In this document: positions 1 to 5,583 of the stretch, one piece after another
Position numbering within the stretch: position 1 is the stretch's first letter
Layout of the letters: every line of letters starts with the position of its first letter
NCBI GenBank assembly: GCA_041302745.1
Contig: JBFYQP010000171.1
Location: 1-6,551, forward strand
From: JAPLGD01 sp041302745
Lineage (GTDB): Bacteria > Bipolaricaulota > Bipolaricaulia > UBA7950 > UBA9294
Reading direction: 5' to 3'
Length of the DNA stretch: 6,551 nucleotides
Notes under the pieces: generated by a model
What the model saw: the letters and a program-made list of their open reading frames with translations, nothing else
What the model was told of the DNA's origin: nothing
The model's database searches: none
Translations under genes and position numbers: made by a program

Positions 1-2
1 AC

Positions 3-464
3 GCGTGGGCGACGCTCTCGCAGCTCTTGCGACGTCGACCGCTCACCGAGCGGGAGGCGTCCAGTCGGCTGCGGCGTGCGGGGTTTCCCTCCGAGGAGGC
101 TCTGTCCGCCGTCCGCCGGGCCGTCGAGGAAGAGCTGATCGACGACCGCGTCTACGCGAAGCTTTGGGTCGACGATCGTCTCCTCCATCATCCGTTGTCC
201 CGTCGGGCGATCGAGCGCGAGCTTGAGGAGAAAGGAATCCCTCACGAGCAGATCGTGAGAGCGCTGGACGCATCGTATCCCCCGTCGAGGGAACCTGAGA
301 TCGCACGGGAGCTTGCCGCGGAACGGTGGACGCGGCTGGCGTCGACCGAGCCGGACGCAAGGCGACGACGGGCGATGGACCATCTTCTGCGGCGGGGATT
401 CCCCGCCGGGCTCGCCGCAGATGCGGTGCGGCGGGTCGAGCGCGAGGACGGTTCGCGTGACTGA
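3..464 (+). CDS. recX: RecX-family regulator of RecA (5' end cut by window edge)
   Basis: Likely RecX, a small all-helical cytoplasmic protein that binds RecA filaments and modulates recombination and the SOS response. Visible are two RecX-like helical repeats: an N-terminal part reading RRRPLTEREASSRLRRAGF, then EEELIDDRVYAKLWVDD and RRAIERELEEKGIPHEQIVRAL, matching the family pattern of a short strand-turn followed by 'eLr.kGi..e.i..al'. A third, weaker repeat follows (MDHLLRRGFPAGLAADAVRRV). A TTG at 27 could serve as a start, but the frame is open to the left edge, and the residues just before it (AWATLSQLL) look like the normal RecX first helix ('aL.lLarRprte.E'). I therefore treat the gene as 5'-truncated, with 153 residues visible, close to full family length. 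It ends 8 nt inside ispF, so the two are probably co-transcribed. The family call comes from pattern recognition alone; recA, the usual neighbour, would have to lie outside the window. Confidence 0.8.
   Translation, partial: AWATLSQLLRRRPLTEREASSRLRRAGFPSEEALSAVRRAVEEELIDDRVYAKLWVDDRLLHHPLSRRAIERELEEKGIPHEQIVRALDASYPPSREPEIARELAAERWTRLASTEPDARRRRAMDHLLRRGFPAGLAADAVRRVEREDGSRD
444..448 (+). promoter_or_regulatory. Ribosome binding site for ispF
   Basis: GAGGA lies 8 nt before the GTG at 457, inside the last codons of recX. It supports the GTG as the ispF start, because no ATG exists in that frame near the conserved N-terminus. Confidence 0.6.
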
Positions 465-957
465 AGTCCGAACGGGACTCGGGATCGACTTCCACCGGTT
501 CGTCGCGGGTCGCCCCCTCATCCTCGGGGGAGAGACGATTCCTCACGAGAAAGGGCTCCTCGGCCACTCGGACGCCGACGTCCTGACGCACGCGATCTGC
601 GACGCCGTCCTCGGGGCCGCCGGCCTCGGCGACCTCGGCGTCCACTTCCCGGACACGGACTCCGCCTACCGTGGCATCTCGAGCCTGAAGCTTCTGGCCG
701 ACGTGCGGGTGAAGCTCACGGCGGCCGGCTACAGGGTTGTGAACGTAGACGCTACGGTCATCGCGGAACGCCCCAAGCTCGCGCCGCACTTCCCCGCCAT
801 GCAGCGTCGGCTCGCCGACGTCCTCGGGATCGAGGCCTCCCGCGTCAGCCTGAAGGCGACAACGAGCGAGGGGATGGGCGCGGTCGGCCGCGGCGAGGGG
901 ATGGCCGCGTGGGCCGTGGCCCTCATCGAAACAGCCGCAGGATGTCCTGATACGTGA
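457..957 (+). CDS. ispF: 2-C-methyl-D-erythritol 2,4-cyclodiphosphate synthase
   Basis: IspF converts 4-diphosphocytidyl-2-C-methylerythritol 2-phosphate to the 2,4-cyclodiphosphate with loss of CMP, in the non-mevalonate (MEP) isoprenoid pathway; the family works as a cytoplasmic homotrimer. The 166 residues cover the whole family length (about 156-160). The metal ligands are present: D11 and H13 in GIDFH, and H45 after the signature HSDADV (37-42). Also visible are GDLGVHFPDTD (58-68), NVDATVIAERPK (96-107) and the nucleotide-binding end KATTSEGMG with GRGEG (133-148). The GTG start at 457 gives the expected N-terminus (MTEVRTGLGIDFH) and overlaps the recX end by 8 nt, which suggests translational coupling. 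No ispD is fused or adjacent here. The last 35 nt overlap the 3' end of the convergent rseP gene. Family identity is firm. Confidence 0.97.
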   Translation: MTEVRTGLGIDFHRFVAGRPLILGGETIPHEKGLLGHSDADVLTHAICDAVLGAAGLGDLGVHFPDTDSAYRGISSLKLLADVRVKLTAAGYRVVNVDATVIAERPKLAPHFPAMQRRLADVLGIEASRVSLKATTSEGMGAVGRGEGMAAWAVALIETAAGCPDT

Positions 958-2221
958 TCAAGACCATCAGCCCGATCAGAATCACGAAGCCGATCGCGTG
1001 GATGATCCCTTCCTTCTCCGGCGGGATCGGCTTTCCGCGAACCCACTCGTAGAGTGCGAACGCCACTCGGCTTCCGTCGAGGGCCGGGAACGGAATCAGG
1101 TTGATGAGCCCGAGGTTCAGGTTCAGGAAGGCGAGGATCTGAAGGAAGACGAGGAAGCCGAGGTCGAAGCCTTGCCGAACGACCTTGGCGATGCCGATCG
1201 GACCCTGAATCGCGTCCTTGGCCGGAATGCTCCCCCCGATGATGCCGCGGATCGACTGCGCGAGCAGCGTCACGTACGAGGCAAACTGGCGGACCCCCAG
1301 GATGAGTCCGTCCGCGAATCCCGGCCGGTGGTACTCTAGGCCGAGGTCGGCGAACGTGGCGCCGTCCACGACGGCGTCGGCCGTGCGGTCCTGACCGGCG
1401 AGGGAAACGGACAGGCGCCTGTCTCCCCGCGCGATCTCGAGCGTGACCGCGTCGGACGATTCGAAGGCGGCCTCCAGGGCGACGAGGAGGGCGGTCTCCG
1501 TCCTGACGGGTTGGCCGTTCACGGCGACGATGCGATCTCCGTCCTTGACGCCGGCGGCGTAGAGGGGCGAGGTGGACTCGAGTCTGACAACCTCGTTCGT
1601 CGGCGCGGAGGCGCCGAAGTAGACGCCGATCTCGTATCGCGAAGCGTCCTCCGAGTAGCGCGGGGCGGCCGTGACGTGCAGGGTCGTTCCGCTGCGCACC
1701 ACCTGGATGTCGATCGGCGACGCGCCCGCCCGGCGGATCGCCTTCGTGATCTGATCGGTCGTGTAGATCGTTCTTCCGTCGATCGCCACGATTCGGTCCC
1801 CGGGCTGGAGGACCGCGGCGGCCGGAGAGCCCGGGATGACGTCGGCGACCTGTAGAACCGGAAGGTTGGATGCCCAGACGACGGCGAGCGTCACGACAAG
1901 GGCCAGGGCGATGTTCGAGAGGGCTCCGGAGAGACTGATGATCGCGCGAACGTAGGGCGGCTTGTTGTAGAGGATCTGATCCGCAGGGATCGCGTCTCCG
2001 GTCTCGCGCCGGTCCTCGCCGGCCATCAGGACGTAGCCTCCGATCGGGATCAGGCGCAGCGAGTACTTCGTCGACTTGCGCGTCGTCGAGAGAAGCGTCG
2101 GGCCGATGCCGATGGCGAACTCCCGAACGTAGACGCCGAAGGCCCGGGCCGCGACGAAGTGCCCGGCCTCATGAACGCCCACGAGGACGAGGATCGAGGC
2201 GATGAAGATCAGCACCGTCAT
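923..2221 (-). CDS. rseP: RseP-type intramembrane zinc metalloprotease (site-2 protease)
   Basis: This is a polytopic inner-membrane protease of the M50B family. In E. coli RseP cuts the anti-sigma factor RseA within the membrane and clears signal-peptide remnants; the substrate here is unknown. The 432 residues show the family layout: a first membrane helix carrying the zinc site HEAGH (H17, E18, H21), the membrane-associated region with GGYVLMAGE (61-69), a second helix near 92-117, two PDZ domains in tandem (about 118-185 with PGDRIVAIDG; about 205-275 with DGDRIVAVNG), then helices containing NLIPFPALDG (374-383), whose Asp382 is the third zinc ligand, and a last helix near 408-423. I chose the ATG at 2221 because it puts HExxH in the first helix and follows GAGGAG; the 37 codons of open frame upstream are shadow over tilS. 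Its ATG overlaps the tilS stop (ATGA). rseP more commonly sits beside dxr, cdsA or bamA. Confidence 0.96.
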   Translation of the reverse strand: MTVLIFIASILVLVGVHEAGHFVAARAFGVYVREFAIGIGPTLLSTTRKSTKYSLRLIPIGGYVLMAGEDRRETGDAIPADQILYNKPPYVRAIISLSGALSNIALALVVTLAVVWASNLPVLQVADVIPGSPAAAVLQPGDRIVAIDGRTIYTTDQITKAIRRAGASPIDIQVVRSGTTLHVTAAPRYSEDASRYEIGVYFGASAPTNEVVRLESTSPLYAAGVKDGDRIVAVNGQPVRTETALLVALEAAFESSDAVTLEIARGDRRLSVSLAGQDRTADAVVDGATFADLGLEYHRPGFADGLILGVRQFASYVTLLAQSIRGIIGGSIPAKDAIQGPIGIAKVVRQGFDLGFLVFLQILAFLNLNLGLINLIPFPALDGSRVAFALYEWVRGKPIPPEKEGIIHAIGFVILIGLMVLITYQDILRLFR

Positions 2222-3609
2222 GGTTCGCTCCTCACGACGCGCATGCGCAGCACGCGCGTCGTCGATCGATCGATCTTGGCCCGCTCGCTGAGGCGAATCC
2301 CCACGACCCAGACGACCTTCTCCTGGTCGCACAGAAGCGGCAGAACGCCGCGCTCCGTGCGCGGAATCCGCTGGTTGATGAGGAAGTCCTTCAACCGGAC
2401 GTCCCGGCCCATGCCGAGGGGAGAGAAGCGGTCTCCCTCCATCCGGGTTCGGAGAACCAGAGGGAAGGATATCCTGTCCGCATCCGCGAGTTCAGTCCAC
2501 TCGTCGGCCTCCGGCACCTCCCCGCGGCGGGTGAGCGATTCGACGGACACGTCGACCGTCAGCCGTTGCTCGCGGAGGACGGTGTGGCCGAGGGGGAGGG
2601 CCACCGACCAGGCCTGCGTCGGCTCCGCGACCGGTGCATGGCTGCGGATGACCAGGCGATCGGCGAGGACGTCGACCCGCGCCTGCGGGAGATCGAGCGC
2701 CCTGGTTGGTGCGGACTCTGCGACGAGCTGACGCGCGGCGAGCACGTGGGGGCGCTCGAGCCCACGCAGTGTTCCGCGGACGCGCCGCAGGGCTTCGCGA
2801 AGGACGAACGCCTGCACGGAGTCCGGGAGCGCGGCGAGCGCCGCCCTCGAGAGCTCGACCCGGCCGGGCTCCTCGACCGGCTCGAGCTTCGGCCAGAGGC
2901 CGGCGACAAGGTACGCAACGCCGTCGAGCGCCTCGTCGGCGAGGTTGCCTGCGCGTTGGAGCGCCTCGACGGCCTCCGGATTGATGGCGCGAAGCTCGGG
3001 AAGAACGCGCTGTCGGATCCGATTGCGCGAGAAGCGGAGGTCGAGGTTGGTCGCGTCCTCGCGCCAGCGCAGTCCGTGGCTTTCGGCGTAGCTGCGAACG
3101 CTCGCCCGGGAGGTGTAGAGGAGAGGTCGGACGATCCTTCCGGAAACGGCATCCATTCCACGTAGCCCCTCAAGTCCTGTGCCGCGGGCAAGGCGAAAGA
3201 GGATCGTCTCCGCCTGGTCGTCGGCGGTGTGGCCCAGGGCGATCCGTTCCGCGCCGAGGTGCCTCGCGGTGTCGTCGAGGAAGGCGTGGCGCGCCTCCCG
3301 CGCCGCTTCCTCGATCCCCATTCGCTTCGACTCGGCGAGCGCTCCGACGTCGATTCTCTCGATCGCCACGGCGAGTCCGAGCTCGGCGGCCAGTTCCCTC
3401 ACGAAGGCGGCGTCTCCGGCCGAGTCGGCGCGCAACGCGTGGTCGAGGTGCGCTACGACCATCGAGAACCCAAGTTCATCGGCGAGTCCGTAGAGGATTC
3501 GCAGGAGGACAACGGAGTCCAGGCCGCCGGAGACGGCGGCGACGACCCGCGCGCCCCGCGGGATCATGCCGAACCTCTCGATCGTGTCGCGAGTCTGCCT
3601 CCCGAGCAT
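2218..3609 (-). CDS. tilS: tRNA(Ile)-lysidine synthase
   Basis: TilS uses ATP and lysine to modify C34 of the tRNA-Ile with CAU anticodon to lysidine, switching its decoding from AUG to AUA and its charging from Met to Ile. It is a cytoplasmic, normally essential N-type PP-loop ATPase. The 463-residue product shows the PP-loop SGGLDS at 27-32, HLDHALR (54-60), GHTADDQAET (126-135) followed by RLARGTGLEGLRGM, RPLL (161-164), DATNLD and RNRIRQRVLPEL (185-206). The C-terminal TilS domain is intact, with GDRFSPLGM (392-400), KDFLINQRIPR (407-417) and VVWVVGIRLSERAKI. The length suits the long, full-domain TilS class. The ATG at 3609 places the usual 20 or so residues before the PP-loop; the frame stays open upstream to about 4134 but those residues look non-coding. 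No Shine-Dalgarno sits close to the start. The stop overlaps the rseP start. Confidence 0.96.
   Translation of the reverse strand: MLGRQTRDTIERFGMIPRGARVVAAVSGGLDSVVLLRILYGLADELGFSMVVAHLDHALRADSAGDAAFVRELAAELGLAVAIERIDVGALAESKRMGIEEAAREARHAFLDDTARHLGAERIALGHTADDQAETILFRLARGTGLEGLRGMDAVSGRIVRPLLYTSRASVRSYAESHGLRWREDATNLDLRFSRNRIRQRVLPELRAINPEAVEALQRAGNLADEALDGVAYLVAGLWPKLEPVEEPGRVELSRAALAALPDSVQAFVLREALRRVRGTLRGLERPHVLAARQLVAESAPTRALDLPQARVDVLADRLVIRSHAPVAEPTQAWSVALPLGHTVLREQRLTVDVSVESLTRRGEVPEADEWTELADADRISFPLVLRTRMEGDRFSPLGMGRDVRLKDFLINQRIPRTERGVLPLLCDQEKVVWVVGIRLSERAKIDRSTTRVLRMRVVRSEP
2228..2233 (-). promoter_or_regulatory. Ribosome binding site for rseP
   Basis: GAGGAG on the minus strand, 6 nt before the ATG at 2221 and inside the last codons of tilS. 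It fixes the rseP start against the longer open frame. Confidence 0.65.
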
Positions 3610-3615
3610 AGACCG

Positions 3616-3644
3616 ATTGTGGCGACCCCCTCTGGAGAATGCAA
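3616..3644 (-). promoter_or_regulatory. Possible tilS-rseP promoter
   Basis: On the minus strand TTGCAT (3644-3639) and CACAAT (3621-3616) are separated by 17 nt, a permitted sigma70 spacing, but they match consensus only 3/6 and 4/6. The -10-like element ends 6 nt before the tilS ATG, so a start about 7 nt downstream would fall on the ATG itself and give a leaderless message. This fits the lack of a nearby Shine-Dalgarno. It is a weak call from sequence alone. Confidence 0.3.
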
Positions 3645-3672
3645 CGACTCGCTCTTCGGCGACGGGGCACGG

Positions 3673-3678
3673 TATCCT
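3673..3678 (+). promoter_or_regulatory. Possible -10 element for the exported-protein/phosphoesterase pair
   Basis: TATCCT (4/6 to TATAAT, and of the form TAnnnT) lies 6 nt before the ATG at 3685. No convincing -35 is visible at 16-18 nt upstream, and no Shine-Dalgarno lies close to the ATG, so a leaderless transcript is possible. Confidence 0.3.
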
Positions 3679-3684
3679 GTGTGC

Positions 3685-4251
3685 ATGAGGCGGATGATCG
3701 CGCTCTTCTTGGTTTGCCTCGCTTGGCTCCCGGCCCTCGGCGGCGGATCGCCGGCCGGGATTCCCACCCAGCCTCCCGCCGTCCTTGTTCAGGAAGATCC
3801 CGGCGCGACGTCGTTCGGCGGCTCGCTCTCGTCTCACGACGCGAGGCTCTCGATCTCCCGTTCCGTGTGCGACCGCGTCGACGTCGCGGTTCTCGTGACT
3901 CCCGACTGCCCGTTCGATCTGCGCCTGCGAGTCCTCCTCATTCGGGACGTCTTCCCGTTGCGCGTGGAGGCGGAGGTTGGCGCAGGCAGCGCGCTTCTCC
4001 TGGGCTCTCTTCACCTCGGCCCGGTGCGCGTGGACGCGGCACGCGCGTGGGGCAAGGAAGTGGGTGCATGGTGCGTCGTGCGCCTCGCGGCTCGCGCCGA
4101 CGTCTCGTTTGTCGTCGGCGTACGGTCTGCGCACGGCTCGATCCTTCCCGTGGCCGGATTCTCGTGGCGGCCGTCCACCCGCGCGTTGTGGAGCCTCACG
4201 GCGCTCTTCGACGGGAGCGGCCCTGCGATCGCCGTAGGAGGAGTGCGATGA
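3685..4251 (+). CDS. Unrecognised exported protein, 188 residues
   Basis: I do not recognise this family. The N-terminus (MRR, then a hydrophobic stretch at about 4-17, then ALGGGSP) looks like a Sec signal peptide; Cys11 is preceded by Val, so it is not a proper lipobox. The rest is rich in alternating hydrophobic/polar residues that would suit beta strands (for example VDVAVLV, LRLRVLLI, LRVEAEVGA, LHLGPVRVDAAR, VSFVVGVR, PVAGFSWRPS, AIAVGGVR), with Gly/Pro turns. A small outer-membrane barrel or secreted beta-sandwich is possible; that is inference. Three cysteines (62, 75, 130) remain after the signal. The ATG at 3685 was chosen because it begins the signal peptide; the frame is open upstream to 3229, but that lies over tilS. 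The stop overlaps the phosphoesterase ATG (ATGA), so the two are very likely made together and may act together in the envelope. Confidence 0.75.
   Translation: MRRMIALFLVCLAWLPALGGGSPAGIPTQPPAVLVQEDPGATSFGGSLSSHDARLSISRSVCDRVDVAVLVTPDCPFDLRLRVLLIRDVFPLRVEAEVGAGSALLLGSLHLGPVRVDAARAWGKEVGAWCVVRLAARADVSFVVGVRSAHGSILPVAGFSWRPSTRALWSLTALFDGSGPAIAVGGVR
4236..4241 (+). promoter_or_regulatory. Ribosome binding site for the phosphoesterase
   Basis: AGGAGG, 6 nt before the ATG at 4248 and within the last codons of the exported-protein gene. It is one of the two strongest Shine-Dalgarno matches in the window. It fixes the phosphoesterase start, whose frame is otherwise open some 200 codons upstream. 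Confidence 0.75.
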
Positions 4252-5144
4252 AAGAGGCGGTCAAGCTCGCGGCTCGGGTCGCGCTCGCGCTCGTCCTCGT
4301 CGGGAGCGCGGTCGCCGCGACGGAAGTCACGATCCTCTACACGAACGACCTCCACCTGCGTCTCTCTCGCCTCGAGTCAATCGCTGCGCTGGTGGCGGCG
4401 GAGCGCGCTCTCTCGGACTGCGTTCTTCTCTTCGACGCGGGCGACACGTGGCAGGACTACCGAGTCCCGATCTTCGCCGTCTGGGGAGCCGACGAGATGG
4501 TCGAGTGGATGAACAAGACGGGCTACGACGCGATGGCCCTCGGAAACCACGACTTCTATTGGGGGGCGCGCAGGCTCTCCGCGCTCGCTGAGGCGGCGGA
4601 CTTCCCTCTGCTCTGCGCAAACGTCGTCTCGACCGGCGACGCCCCGTCGTTTGCGGCGTCCGCTCGTATGGCCGTCTGCGGGATTGACGTGCTTGTCGTC
4701 GGACTGGTCACGGAGGAGTACTTCCCGTACTTCGACTACCCCTGGCTCGTCCCGATCGACGCCGCGCACGCCGTGCGCGCGGAGATCGACGCGCGCAGCG
4801 ACGGAGCAGACCTCGTCGTCTGCCTAGGACATGTGCCGGTCAGCGATGCCCGGGCGATCGCCTCGAAGGTGCCCGGTATCGACGTGTTCTTGACCGGCCA
4901 CTCGCACGAGGAGACGCCGTCGCCCGTGCGGGTCGGAGAGACCGTGATTGTGCAGTCGGGCGCCTTCGGCCGAAGCCTCGGCCGCCTCGTGCTCGATGTG
5001 GATCCACGTTCCGGGGAGAAACAGGTTGTCTCGAACAGGCTCCTTCCAACAGAAGAGGCCCCGGCTCCCTTGGGCCGAGGCCTCGTTCGCCTCTTGGAAG
5101 TGCTCGCGCTTGTCGCGAGCGTCCTGTGGATCGTCCTCTCCTAG
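4248..5144 (+). CDS. Exported calcineurin-like metallophosphoesterase (5'-nucleotidase/UshA-type catalytic domain)
   Basis: This is a two-metal phosphoesterase related to the catalytic half of UshA-type 5'-nucleotidases and 2',3'-cyclic phosphodiesterases; the substrate is unknown. The 298 residues start with a signal peptide (hydrophobic 8-20, likely cut after AVA at 23). The metal ligands all appear in order: NDLH (D34, H36), AGDTWQ (D66), GNHD (N100, H101), GHV (H195) and GHSH (H218, H220), followed by a strand reading VIVQSGAFGRSLG. UshA-type enzymes are usually over 500 residues, with a C-terminal domain that binds the nucleotide; that domain is absent here. Instead the protein ends in a hydrophobic helix (about 279-297) that may tether it to the membrane, although R277 and R281 on its outer side do not fit the positive-inside rule well. 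It is coupled to the upstream exported protein by ATGA and has a strong AGGAGG. Active fold: confident; exact reaction: open. Confidence 0.92.
   Translation: MKEAVKLAARVALALVLVGSAVAATEVTILYTNDLHLRLSRLESIAALVAAERALSDCVLLFDAGDTWQDYRVPIFAVWGADEMVEWMNKTGYDAMALGNHDFYWGARRLSALAEAADFPLLCANVVSTGDAPSFAASARMAVCGIDVLVVGLVTEEYFPYFDYPWLVPIDAAHAVRAEIDARSDGADLVVCLGHVPVSDARAIASKVPGIDVFLTGHSHEETPSPVRVGETVIVQSGAFGRSLGRLVLDVDPRSGEKQVVSNRLLPTEEAPAPLGRGLVRLLEVLALVASVLWIVLS
5102..5120. repeat. Perfect 7-bp hairpin at the phosphoesterase 3' end
   Basis: GCTCGCG, loop CTTGT, CGCGAGC, with two further G-U/U-G pairs possible outside. It lies 21 nt before the phosphoesterase stop codon and also just past the end of the convergent membrane-protein gene. 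With no T-run on either side it is not a standard intrinsic terminator, but the stop codons overlap and this is the only sizeable hairpin I noticed at the junction. It could be a transcript-end structure for both genes, or chance in GC-rich coding sequence. Confidence 0.4.
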
Positions 5145-5506
5145 AAGTTGTAGGTGTACCCGACCCCGACTCCGTTGGGGACGAAGCCGAGCGTGAACCT
5201 CGTGTCTTTCGCCACGTTGTACGCATCAAACGCGCTGTAGACCGACCAGGCGAGGTAGAGCGTCGGCACAAGGTACCAGGCTCCCGGCAGGATGTACCAG
5301 CCGATTCCGTACCCGATCGCGGAGATCCCAAGGCCGACGACGAAATGCACCAGGGCTTTGTCCTCTTGCCCGTTGAGGAGCTGCCCGAGTCCCGGAATTG
5401 CGAGTGAAGCGACGCCCGGAATCCATGCGTCGGATGCAGCCATGGCCGGGATTGCCGCCGCCAGGAGACCCAGGACCAGAACCCCCAACACCAACACCCT
5501 CTTCAT
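5141..5506 (-). CDS. Small membrane protein with PGLGQ...NG motif
   Basis: This is an uncharacterised 121-residue protein. It begins with a clear signal peptide (MKR, hydrophobic 4-20, AMA before Ala24). After it comes IPGLGQLLNGQEDKALVHF (37-55), the 'PGxGQ.yNGq..kg' pattern seen in small bacterial membrane proteins of the DUF5683/TM2-like kind, then one or two hydrophobic helices (about 55-74 and 76-93) and SAFDAYNVAK (91-100). The tail (FTLGFVPNGVGVGYTYNF) is beta-like and ends in Phe, which is reminiscent of outer-membrane barrels, but there is too little of it for a barrel. The ATG at 5506 is fixed by the adjacent ribosome binding site. It is convergent to the phosphoesterase, the two TAG stops sharing CTAG at 5141-5144. 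It lies 77 nt downstream of yebC on the same strand, with its own possible promoter. No function can be assigned; a family call to DUF5683 is tentative. Confidence 0.82.
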   Translation of the reverse strand: MKRVLVLGVLVLGLLAAAIPAMAASDAWIPGVASLAIPGLGQLLNGQEDKALVHFVVGLGISAIGYGIGWYILPGAWYLVPTLYLAWSVYSAFDAYNVAKDTRFTLGFVPNGVGVGYTYNF

Positions 5507-5511
5507 TGTGC

Positions 5512-5519
5512 CCTCCTTT
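5512..5519 (-). promoter_or_regulatory. Ribosome binding site for the small membrane protein
   Basis: AAAGGAGG on the minus strand, 5 nt before the ATG at 5506. A near-perfect anti-16S match, suggesting strong translation. Confidence 0.75.
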
Positions 5520-5530
5520 GCTTGGGTAGG

Positions 5531-5559
5531 AGACTAGCAGAAGTTGAGCGCAACTCCAA
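5531..5559 (-). promoter_or_regulatory. Possible extended -10 promoter for the small membrane protein
   Basis: On the minus strand TTGGAG (5559-5554), a 17-nt spacer and TAGTCT (5536-5531) preceded by TGC, giving the extended form TGnTAnnnT. The hexamers match only 3/6 each. The site lies in the 77-nt gap after yebC and would leave a leader of about 18 nt carrying the Shine-Dalgarno. No clear terminator separates the gene from yebC, so read-through from yebC is also possible. Confidence 0.35.
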
Positions 5560-5583
5560 CCCCTGGGGCCTCTTGACTTGCGA

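Noticed and set aside
43..789. 248-codon open frame on the minus strand across recX and ispF
   Set aside because: It lies antisense to two genes with recognisable motifs; its translation is Arg/Pro/Ala-rich with no domain. Long antisense frames are expected at this GC content.
2265..2275. Short tandem CGAT run
   Set aside because: It is three units within TilS codons (region of KIDRS) and fits ordinary coding sequence.
2222..2332. 37-codon N-terminal extension of rseP
   Set aside because: It would place charged residues before the HExxH helix and overlap tilS coding; the ATG at 2221 has its own GAGGAG.
2566..3165. 199-codon plus-strand frame inside tilS
   Set aside because: Antisense to conserved TilS sequence; composition typical of a shadow frame.
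3685..3720. Lipoprotein signal around Cys11 of the exported protein
   Set aside because: The residue before Cys is Val, not Gly/Ala/Ser, and the Cys lies inside the hydrophobic core rather than at its end.
3610..4134. Longer N-terminus for tilS
   Set aside because: It would add about 175 charged, motif-free residues over the opposite-strand exported-protein gene; the ATG at 3609 gives the normal TilS N-terminus.
3639..4247. Longer N-terminus for the phosphoesterase
   Set aside because: The upstream residues are Arg/Pro-rich shadow of the exported-protein gene; the ATG at 4248 starts a signal peptide behind AGGAGG.
5542..5555. Hairpin AGTTG-AGCG-CAACT after yebC as a terminator
   Set aside because: Only 5 bp, with no T-run, and it overlaps the possible promoter of the next gene; too weak to call.
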